Shown here: in pieces, positions 8,942-15,613 of the stretch | Position numbering within the stretch: the first letter of the stretch is position 1 | Layout: each line of letters opens with the position of its first letter | Source of the DNA: DAOMFM01 sp035429825 | Lineage (GTDB): Bacteria; Acidobacteriota; Blastocatellia; UBA7656; JADIYM01 | Length of the DNA: 28,832 bases | Assembly (NCBI GenBank): GCA_044224215.1 | Contig: JBGAKX010000053.1 | Span: 1-28,832, forward strand | Direction of reading: 5' to 3' | The notes under the pieces: generated by a model | Seen by the model: the letters and a program-made list of their open reading frames with translations, nothing else | Database searches by the model: none | Told to the model about the DNA's origin: nothing | Program-made: the position numbers and the translations under genes

Positions 8942-11283
8942 CTCGCCACCCGACCGGCGTCCTGCGGCGGCGACGACTCGAGATCGAGCCATCTTCCGAG
9001 GGCCGCGTGCATCGCCGCCGCGCGCTCGGGATCCCGCTCGATCAGGTTCTGCTGCTCGTTGGGATCCGTCTCGAGATTGTACAGCTCGAGGATATTGCCC
9101 TTGATGTCGTACATGAACTTGTAGGGCCAGTCGATGTACGCCCACGCAAAGAACGACGTCTCGATGCCGTTTCGAGGGGTCTCGGAAACGATCGGACGTT
9201 TCGGAAATTCCGGCAGCGTGGCCGCGTGGATCAGATCCAGCCCGCGGTAGACGTCCGGTGTTGCGGCGCCGACGTACGCGAGGGCCGTCGGCGCGATGTC
9301 GAACAGCCCGACAGGCGTCGCGATCGTCCGCGGCGCCAGGCCTGGCGCAAGCACGACGAGCGGCACGTGACTGTTGTCCGCATAGGGCTTGTTGCTGTGG
9401 TCCTGCGTGCCGTGCTCGACGAATGCTTCACCGTGGTCCGCCGTGATGAACACGATCGAGTCGTCGAGGATTCCCTTCTCGCGAAGGTGATCGAGCAGGC
9501 GGCCCACGGCCGCGTCCGTGTACTTGATCTCGGCGTCGTACACGTCGATGTCGCGGTTGCCGAATCCGTATTCAGGATGGCCTTCGCGCGGCATGTGCAC
9601 GTCCATGTAGTGGATCCACATGAACTGCGGACAGGTCGTGTTTCCGAGGCGGTCGACGTAGCTGATCATGTGATCGGTCAGTTCGTCGGCCGTCCACTCG
9701 CGCGACTCGTTCAGGTGCAGCACGTCAAAGTCGCCGATCATCGTGGGCCGGTACCGGTGCCAGCGCCTCGGGGTGAGCCAGTCGTCGAGCCGCCGTGCAT
9801 TGACGAACGCCGCGTGGTATCCCCGCTTCTTTAGCAGCTGTGTCAGCGTCGGCACATTGCGGTCAAAGATGGCTTCCATGTAGCTCGACCGCATCATCGC
9901 GGAAAACGAATGCCCGGTGTTCGTGCCGTGCGGAATCGCATTCGAGAACGCGAGTCCGCCAGCCGCGTACCGGCTGATGTTCGGCGTCGTCTCGCGCGAG
10001 TAGCCGAACAGGCTCGTATGGTCCGCCCGCAGACAGTCGATCGAGATAATGATGACGTTCTTTCCCGCTGCGCCGCTCGTGGGCAATCCGCACACGACGG
10101 CCTCCGGCGCATCAACGTCGGCGACGCCGGAAGGTACACCCTTCGGATCCCACGCGGGCGCTTCGGCGGCGACCGTCACGAATTCGCCCGGCCTCGGAAT
10201 CTTCGGTCGGCTTGCGGCGTCGAGCGCCGAGAGGTCTCCGCCAAAGCAGTTGTCGTCGATGCCGTTCTCCACGAACTCCGGTCCGAACGGGTGGACCGCC
10301 GGATCGTGATCGTCGAGGTCGCCCCCGCCAAATATCGGCGAGTACCCGTCGCGGTCGCGGTCGACCAGGCGCCGGCCGACTTCGTAGACGCGGCGCACGA
10401 CCACCGACCGGTTCCACAGGAGTGCCTTGACGTTCTGGTTGGCATCCATGCGGAAGTAGGCATACGTCGTACACCCGATTCCAAAAACGGCGAGGACTGC
10501 GGTTGACACGACGACTCGGCGCGTCAGTTCCTTGCCCCACTCCATCGTGGAGAAGATCCGGAGCAGGAATCCGCACGCAAGCACGGTCGTGACCGTGTAG
10601 CCGGTAATGAGCGGGTAATGGATCGTGTACTCGTAGCGTGCAAAGAACGCCCTCGAATCGAACCAGTAGCACCCCGCGAGGAGGCCGAACGCGCCAAGCG
10701 CAACCACCGCCGCGAGCAGCCGCGACCAGTTGCCGTGGCGCCGGAAGATCCACACCTGTGCCCACATGATCGCAAACGCGAACGCGAACATGATTGCGAC
10801 GTACATCGCCATCCAGTGCGCCACGAAGAAGGGGATGGGCGTCAACCGGTCGTCGATCCGCTGCGTCAAGCGATGAACCGATAGCTCGAGCCCGTCCGGA
10901 TACTGACCGCTGATGAACTTCAGCACGAGCGTGACGAGGATCGCCCCGGCCACGAGGCTGAGGGTGTCGAGCATGATCGGCGCCATGCCCGGGCGCAGGC
11001 GCTTGAGCCCCATCGCCATCAGCTCGCGAACAATCTCGAGCGCTGTCGACACGATGCCGAGCGCGAGCCCGACAACGCCGGCCCCGAGCACCGTCGAGCC
11101 CATCAGGATCACGAAGTGGATCCACTCACCTGCGCCGAACAGGCTGTGGTGCAGCACCGCGAGCCGGTCGGCCGATTCGATGACGAAGAGGACCACGCCG
11201 GCCATCAGGCCGAACAGCGCGAATGCCACGACTCGGGCGCACGCCGAGCGGGGCGAGAGAATCGAACGTTCTTGCGGGTTCAT
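8938..11283 (-). CDS. Membrane MopE-motif / alkaline-phosphatase-superfamily (sulfatase-like) protein, paralogue 3
   Basis: A 781-residue member of the tandem trio. Helices span about 17-280, with DSRAFFARYEYTIHYPL at 209-225 and NVKALLWNRS at 284-293. The MopE-like motif is at 308-350. A linker of about 60 residues (350-405), the longest of the three, leads to the alkaline-phosphatase-superfamily domain (SIDCLRAD 414-421, TGHS 456-459, ADHGEAF further on). Thr456 again takes the place of the sulfatase cysteine. I use ATG 11283 because the resulting N-terminus lines up with the paralogues. A GTG at 11340 would add 19 Pro/Arg/Cys-rich residues and would leave only 12 bases after the upstream stop; neither start has a good ribosome site. 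It is the first of the three in transcription order and may be the ancestral copy, which I cannot test here. Confidence 0.84.
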   Translation of the reverse strand: MNPQERSILSPRSACARVVAFALFGLMAGVVLFVIESADRLAVLHHSLFGAGEWIHFVILMGSTVLGAGVVGLALGIVSTALEIVRELMAMGLKRLRPGMAPIMLDTLSLVAGAILVTLVLKFISGQYPDGLELSVHRLTQRIDDRLTPIPFFVAHWMAMYVAIMFAFAFAIMWAQVWIFRRHGNWSRLLAAVVALGAFGLLAGCYWFDSRAFFARYEYTIHYPLITGYTVTTVLACGFLLRIFSTMEWGKELTRRVVVSTAVLAVFGIGCTTYAYFRMDANQNVKALLWNRSVVVRRVYEVGRRLVDRDRDGYSPIFGGGDLDDHDPAVHPFGPEFVENGIDDNCFGGDLSALDAASRPKIPRPGEFVTVAAEAPAWDPKGVPSGVADVDAPEAVVCGLPTSGAAGKNVIIISIDCLRADHTSLFGYSRETTPNISRYAAGGLAFSNAIPHGTNTGHSFSAMMRSSYMEAIFDRNVPTLTQLLKKRGYHAAFVNARRLDDWLTPRRWHRYRPTMIGDFDVLHLNESREWTADELTDHMISYVDRLGNTTCPQFMWIHYMDVHMPREGHPEYGFGNRDIDVYDAEIKYTDAAVGRLLDHLREKGILDDSIVFITADHGEAFVEHGTQDHSNKPYADNSHVPLVVLAPGLAPRTIATPVGLFDIAPTALAYVGAATPDVYRGLDLIHAATLPEFPKRPIVSETPRNGIETSFFAWAYIDWPYKFMYDIKGNILELYNLETDPNEQQNLIERDPERAAAMHAALGRWLDLESSPPQDAGRVAR

Positions 11284-11352
11284 AACAGGACGCGGCTCGC
11301 CGAAGGGGCATCGCGGACGACATTCGCCGGGCCGCGACACGACCGCCGGTCG

Positions 11353-13023
11353 TTACCCCAAATATCCCAACTCCCTGAGTCTTTCCTTGATCTCGCCTGT
11401 CTCGTCGGCGCTTATGTCCGCGGACGCGGCCTCGTGACCGCCCGTCGCGGCGACCGTTCGAATGGCGTTCTCCCGCAAGAACTCCGGGTCGAGAATCTCT
11501 TCGAGCACGCGGCCGTCCATGTCGTCGACGACGGCCTGATTCAGAAGATGGAGCATCGTCGGCGTCAGGTCCGTGATGTGAGCGTTCTCGAGGCTCACAC
11601 CCGGGCGGATGTTTGGGCCACTCGCGACGAACACACCGTGCATGCGGTGCCCGCCTGAAATGCCAAACGCGTCGACGATGAAGCGGTTCGACGTGAAGTC
11701 CATGTCGCCGATGGAGATGTAGCGCATGTCCGCCGGGAGAAAACAGACGTCCGGCGCATTCTCGACGTGCCGTCCGTGGAAGAGCTCTTCTCGCTTGAAG
11801 ACGTCGCCGATAAGCGGCTCGCCCGTCGCGGGATCCTTGATCGATCGCAGGCGTTTGATCAGGTCCTCGCGAACGCGCTCGTATTCCGCCCCTGGCGACA
11901 CCGTGCCGTACGGCTCGCGTCCCTTCAGGTTGATGAACAGCTGCCCGTAGTTCCCCTTGGAGTACACGGTCGTCCGCGACCAGTCGACGTTGTTGAACGA
12001 CAGGAACAGCTTGTTCAGCTTGCCGCGCGCCGTACGGTCCGCAGTCACGCCGCGCTTGGCCTTTGCGCCGCCGGCCGACACGCGGCGCGACATCTTGAAC
12101 GCGAATTCGGGCGTCACGCCGAGTGCAAACGCAAGGCGCTTTACGAGCGTTGCCGCGTCGCGCTTGAGCGACAGCAGGCCCTGCTGCAGCAGCCACACGT
12201 TGAACGAGCAGTACTTGTGGAGCGGACCAAAACCGTGATCCGACACGATGAACGTGTTGGCGTCGGGCCCGGCGGCCTCGACCATCCTGCCGACCGACTC
12301 GTCGACGCGGGTCCAGTACTCCATCACGCGCGAGCGATATCCGGCGCCTTCCCCGGCATCGTGGCGTGGGTGCGACGGATCGACGACGTGCCACAACTCG
12401 TGCTGAATGCGGTCCGTCCCCCAGACGTGCGTGAAACACGCGCCCCATTCGTCGCGCGCCATCAGGTGCAGGTTGACCTTGGTCTTGTATTCGATCTCGT
12501 CGATCAGTTCGTCGACGACCTCGTCGATCCTGCCCTTTCGGTACGTCCCGCCGAGGTGGAGCCGGTACGGCCCGAACTCCTTTTCGATCTCGTCGAGCAC
12601 GCCGTCCGGTGTGACGAAATCACGTCGTCCGCCGGGCGTCAGGAAATCCGAGATCATCACGCCGTTGATCTCCTCCGGCGGATACGTGCACGGAACGTTC
12701 GTCACGATCGACCGGATCCCGGCGTCGCCGAGCAGGTCCCAGATCGCACGGCTGTCGCGCAACCGCTGGTTGACCGCCATCTCCTCGAACGTGCCAGGCC
12801 GGCGGAGGAAGAACTCGAGAATCCCGTGTTTGCCTGGGTTCTTGCCAGTGACGGCGGACGTCCACGCCGCGGCCGTGAGCGGCGGGAAGATCGTCTCGAG
12901 CGGAGCGCGCGCGCCTTCGCGGACGAGTCGTGCAAGATTGGGCGTGCGCCCCTCGGCGATCAACGGATCGAGGACGTCGAACGTCATCCCGTCCAGACCG
13001 ATCATCAATACCCTATTGCGCAC
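11353..13023 (-). CDS. Type I phosphodiesterase / nucleotide pyrophosphatase-like AP-superfamily protein
   Basis: Soluble 556-residue member of the alkaline phosphatase superfamily (type I phosphodiesterase branch). The N-terminus MIGLDGMTFD supplies the first metal Asp (11). PPLTAAAWTSAVTGKNPGKHG (47-67) carries the nucleophile Thr50, TDRIQHELWH gives further metal ligands, and SDHGFGP is the Asp-His pair. There is no signal peptide, so it is probably cytoplasmic, unlike the three membrane paralogues that follow. The start is GTG 13023: AGAAGGAG lies 11 bases upstream and the candidate promoter predicts a leader of about 30 bases. GTG 13050 would leave almost no leader. It is the first gene of the envelope operon. 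The family includes hydrolases of nucleotide-sugar, phospholipid and phosphonate esters, and the substrate cannot be chosen. Ends with a degenerate E-R-L-R-E-L-G-Y-L tail seen in this family. Confidence 0.87.
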   Translation of the reverse strand: MRNRVLMIGLDGMTFDVLDPLIAEGRTPNLARLVREGARAPLETIFPPLTAAAWTSAVTGKNPGKHGILEFFLRRPGTFEEMAVNQRLRDSRAIWDLLGDAGIRSIVTNVPCTYPPEEINGVMISDFLTPGGRRDFVTPDGVLDEIEKEFGPYRLHLGGTYRKGRIDEVVDELIDEIEYKTKVNLHLMARDEWGACFTHVWGTDRIQHELWHVVDPSHPRHDAGEGAGYRSRVMEYWTRVDESVGRMVEAAGPDANTFIVSDHGFGPLHKYCSFNVWLLQQGLLSLKRDAATLVKRLAFALGVTPEFAFKMSRRVSAGGAKAKRGVTADRTARGKLNKLFLSFNNVDWSRTTVYSKGNYGQLFINLKGREPYGTVSPGAEYERVREDLIKRLRSIKDPATGEPLIGDVFKREELFHGRHVENAPDVCFLPADMRYISIGDMDFTSNRFIVDAFGISGGHRMHGVFVASGPNIRPGVSLENAHITDLTPTMLHLLNQAVVDDMDGRVLEEILDPEFLRENAIRTVAATGGHEAASADISADETGEIKERLRELGYLG

Positions 13024-13059
13024 TCCGGCCGATGCTCCTTCTGCCGTCACGAATCGCAG

Positions 13060-13089
13060 ATCATAGCAATTCGTCGGTCATCGCGCCAA
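13060..13089 (-). promoter_or_regulatory. Candidate sigma-70 promoter of the eight-gene envelope operon
   Basis: On the minus strand, TTGGCG (13089-13084) and TATGAT (13065-13060) are separated by 18 bases, matching the -35 and -10 consensus at 4 and 5 of 6 positions. Transcription would begin near 13053 and give a leader of about 30 bases containing the AAGGAG site used by GTG 13023. The -35 overlaps a 7-bp inverted repeat (TCGCGCC/GGCGCGA, 13081-13097), which could be an operator or a terminator stem after the regulator gene. Predicted by eye only. Confidence 0.4.
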
Positions 13090-13097
13090 GGGCGCGA
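13081..13097. repeat. 7-bp hairpin after the response-regulator gene
   Basis: TCGCGCC and GGCGCGA pair perfectly around a 3-base loop, 23 bases downstream of the regulator stop. No T-run follows on either side, so it is a weak terminator candidate. It overlaps the proposed -35 of the downstream operon, so an operator is also possible. Confidence 0.4.
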
Positions 13098-13119
13098 ACG
13101 GAGCAGCCTGCCGCCTGGT

Positions 13120-13818
13120 TCAGTCCGCTGAACGCGGTTGCGCGGTGAAGCGATACCCGGCGCCGTGGACCGTTTCGATGAACGCCGGAGCCTCGGGATC
13201 GTCCTCGAGCTTTCTGCGCAACTTGGCGATGTGCATGTCGACCGTCCGCGTGACAGGCGTGAAGTGGTAACCCCAGACGACCTCGAGCAGACGCTCGCGG
13301 GTCAGCACGACGCCGCGGTTCATCACGAGGTACCTGAGGAGCTTGAACTCGCGAGGAGTCAGTTCAACGGACTCACCCGCCTTTGTCGCGCGCATCTCCT
13401 GGAACTGCACCTCGACGTCGCCGAACGCGGCGTGCTCCTGGAACACGTCCGAGCGTGCCCTGCGCCGCAGCACGGCCTCGATTCGCGCCGTCAGCTCGAG
13501 AAAGCTGAACGGCTTGGTGACGTAATCGTCCGCGCCGCATTTCAGGCCCGTCACCTTGTCGATCTCCTGACCCTTCGCCGTCAGCATGATGATCGGAACG
13601 TTGCTGCCACTGTCACGAAGCGACTTGCACACTTCGAACCCGCTCATCTTCGGGAGCATCACGTCGAGGATGATCAGGTCCGGAGCGTCCGCGAGCGCCA
13701 GATCGAGCCCCGCAGCGCCCGTCGCGGCGACGGTCACGTTGTGACCTTCGTACTGCAGACCGTCGCTCAGCGCGACGATCATGGCCGGATCATCTTCCAC
13801 AACAAGCAATTTGCCCAC
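13120..13818 (-). CDS. OmpR/PhoB-family response regulator
   Basis: A 232-residue two-domain regulator. The receiver domain (1-120) has acidic pocket Asp9/Asp10, phosphoacceptor Asp52 in LDVMLPKMSG, and Lys102 in TKPF. A winged-helix DNA-binding domain follows (about 135-228), with LTPREFKLLRYLV, RERLLEVVWGY, RTVDMHIAKLRRKLE and the terminal hairpin GAGYRF. The start is GTG 13818, with an excellent GAGGAGG site. The reading upstream of it overlaps the kinase gene and is not real. It lies 38 bases after the histidine kinase gene and is surely its partner. The sequence resembles PhoB/PhoP-type regulators, and a PHO-box-like repeat stands before the kinase gene, so phosphate control is plausible but unproven. 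The downstream envelope operon is an obvious candidate target. Confidence 0.95.
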   Translation of the reverse strand: MGKLLVVEDDPAMIVALSDGLQYEGHNVTVAATGAAGLDLALADAPDLIILDVMLPKMSGFEVCKSLRDSGSNVPIIMLTAKGQEIDKVTGLKCGADDYVTKPFSFLELTARIEAVLRRRARSDVFQEHAAFGDVEVQFQEMRATKAGESVELTPREFKLLRYLVMNRGVVLTRERLLEVVWGYHFTPVTRTVDMHIAKLRRKLEDDPEAPAFIETVHGAGYRFTAQPRSAD

Positions 13819-13856
13819 GCGATGCCTCCTCGAAACAGATACTGTGAATGCGGCCC

Positions 13857-15518
13857 TTACGTCGTCAGTCGCTCCGCGACAACGGGTCGCGCGTCGGACG
13901 ATGGCTGCTCCGCCGGGAGCGACTTCAGCCGGATCGTGAATGTGCTGCCGGCTCCGGGACGCGATCGAACGCTCACGCTGCCGCCGTGCGCTTCGACGAT
14001 GTGGCGCACGAGGGCAAGGCCGAGGCCGCTTCCCTTGATGTCGTGCACGAGACTCGAGCTGACACGATGAAACCGGTGGAAGATCCGTTCGTGCTCTTCC
14101 GGCGGGATGCCGATGCCGGAGTCCGTCACGGAGAGCTGTACGAATCCGTCCTCCTCGGCAACCTGAACCGAGATCGACCGGCTGTCGCCCGAGTACTTGA
14201 TCGCATTGTCGAGCAGGTTGAGCAGCGCCTGCGACAGCGCGTCGGCATCGGCCGACACGAACACGCTCGCCGGACAACGGCGCTCGCAGACGACCTCGAA
14301 TCCCGCCTGGCTCGTCTGTGGCTGGACCGCCGACACGGCGTCCGATACGAGCGCGACGACGTCCACGGGCGCGAACTTGTACGTCTTGCTTCCCGATTCG
14401 ATCTTCGAGAAGTCGAGGATGTTGTTGACGAGCTGTGTCAGCCGACGGCTTTCGTGCTCGATCAGCCCGCCGTATTCGCGGACGCGCTCGGGGTCGGTCA
14501 CCTTGCCGATCTTCATCAACTCGCCAAAGACCCTGATCGATGCGATCGGCGTGCGCAGTTCGTGCGACACGTTCGAAACGAAGTCGCCCTTCATCTCGGA
14601 AAGCCGCATCTCGCGCGAGGCCGCGCGAAGGCTCAGCAGAACCGCCCCGATCAGAATCAGAGTCATGGCGGTCGACAGGGTGAAGTTCAGCAGAAAGTAG
14701 CGGCGGGCAAGGGCTGCCTGTCCCGGACCGTGCGCGACAATTCCCATCGTCCAGTTCGAGAACACGAAGCCAAGGGGAACCGTAACGTCGGGCGCGCCGC
14801 ATTCGGCGTCGCACGAGCGGTACCGGATTGCCCCGGTCTCGTCCGACACGGCGAACGTCGACTCCGCGAGCTCGTTCTGCGAGAAGTGCTGCGCCGCTGC
14901 CTGCTCGGCCAGGGCCGGGAGAACTTCGGACTCGAAGAACTTCGTGTCGACGAGCAGCCCAGCCGCACCCACGATATGGGAATCGGCGTCGACGATCGGC
15001 TTGATGGCGATCCGGTTGTTCGGATCCTTGGTGTCGATCTCGAGCCGTGACGGATCGACGACCGTCGGTTCCATCATCTGGTTCAGCGAATGCACGGCGG
15101 CCGAGAAGATCGCCCACGCCTCGGGGCTCTCGCTGTCATAGTCGACACAACCGGTCGCCGGATCGTACGTCGTGATCACCGCACGGGACTTGCCGCGGAG
15201 CGATGCAAGAAAGTAGCGCTTCACGCCGGTCGCGGGCGCGCCGGCGAACCCGCTGACATCGTCCTTCTCCTGGTCAAAGCGAATCGCCGACGCAGGAACG
15301 TCGAGCCGATGACGCGCGTCGGCAAGATAGGACTCGTCGACGGCGCGTGCCACCTCGGCAAGTCGCGTCTGCTGGGACGCGCGGCTGGCAGCGGGCGACG
15401 TCTCCTGAAGTCGGGCCAGCGCCGAGTACTGCAGACCGAGCAGGATCGCGAGCGGCACCGCCACGGCGACGAGCCCCGCGACCATCAGATGCCGGCCAAG
15501 GAATTCCTTCAGGCGCAC
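13857..15518 (-). CDS. Membrane sensor histidine kinase
   Basis: A 553-residue kinase. TM1 (about 12-28) and TM2 (about 275-297) enclose an extracytoplasmic sensor region of some 240 residues, with two Cys (236 and 240) near its end. No clear HAMP follows TM2. The dimerisation domain has VSHELRTPIASIR with His319, then the ATPase with LLNLLDNAIKYS (N box), DSGIGIPPEE (G1), FHRFHRVSS (F box) and GSGLGLALVRHIV (G2). All residues needed for autophosphorylation and phosphotransfer are visible. It uses GTG 15518; no ribosome site precedes it, but a perfect TATAAT lies 6 bases upstream, so the message may be leaderless. The next gene downstream is its response regulator. The large sensor loop looks like a Cache-type fold, which is a guess from length and layout. 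Signal unknown. Confidence 0.93.
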   Translation of the reverse strand: MRLKEFLGRHLMVAGLVAVAVPLAILLGLQYSALARLQETSPAASRASQQTRLAEVARAVDESYLADARHRLDVPASAIRFDQEKDDVSGFAGAPATGVKRYFLASLRGKSRAVITTYDPATGCVDYDSESPEAWAIFSAAVHSLNQMMEPTVVDPSRLEIDTKDPNNRIAIKPIVDADSHIVGAAGLLVDTKFFESEVLPALAEQAAAQHFSQNELAESTFAVSDETGAIRYRSCDAECGAPDVTVPLGFVFSNWTMGIVAHGPGQAALARRYFLLNFTLSTAMTLILIGAVLLSLRAASREMRLSEMKGDFVSNVSHELRTPIASIRVFGELMKIGKVTDPERVREYGGLIEHESRRLTQLVNNILDFSKIESGSKTYKFAPVDVVALVSDAVSAVQPQTSQAGFEVVCERRCPASVFVSADADALSQALLNLLDNAIKYSGDSRSISVQVAEEDGFVQLSVTDSGIGIPPEEHERIFHRFHRVSSSLVHDIKGSGLGLALVRHIVEAHGGSVSVRSRPGAGSTFTIRLKSLPAEQPSSDARPVVAERLTT

Positions 15519-15524
15519 CCGGTC

Positions 15525-15530
15525 ATTATA
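15525..15530 (-). promoter_or_regulatory. Perfect TATAAT -10 box just before the histidine kinase start
   Basis: TATAAT reads 15530 to 15525 on the minus strand, and transcription would start at or next to the GTG at 15518. No good -35 is seen at the usual distance, which fits an activator-dependent promoter. The PHO-box-like repeat lies about 40 bases further upstream. Confidence 0.35.
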
Positions 15531-15568
15531 GAGGCCACGGTCCTCGAGTCGCCCACGCCATCCGGGCG

Positions 15569-15587
15569 ATTTACAAAACCTTTACAG
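15569..15587 (-). promoter_or_regulatory. PHO-box-like 11-base direct repeat
   Basis: On the minus strand CTGTAAAGGTTTTGTAAAT has two 7-base units, CTGTAAA and TTGTAAA, with a 4-base spacer. This is the same geometry as the E. coli PHO box (CTGTCAT, 4 bases, CTGTCAT). Read on the plus strand it is TTTACA twice, 11 bases apart. It is AT-rich in a GC-rich context. It sits 52-69 bases before the kinase start and so may bind the cognate regulator for autocontrol. Confidence 0.4.
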
Positions 15588-15613
15588 AACAATCACGCGG
15601 GGCCGCGGGCCGC

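Noticed and set aside
6197..9124. Long plus-strand open frame of 975 codons across two sulfatase-like genes
   Set aside because: Its translation is Arg/His/Asp-rich with no motif, and it is the antisense of two genes with clear domains. GC-rich third positions make such long shadows common.
4460..11283. Plain sulfatase annotation for the three paralogues
   Set aside because: The C-x-P-x-R signature needed for formylglycine is absent from all three, so only superfamily membership can be claimed.
13819..15117. Upstream extension of the response-regulator frame (to 665 codons)
   Set aside because: The extension lies on top of the histidine kinase in another frame. GTG 13818 has a near-perfect ribosome site and starts the receiver fold correctly.
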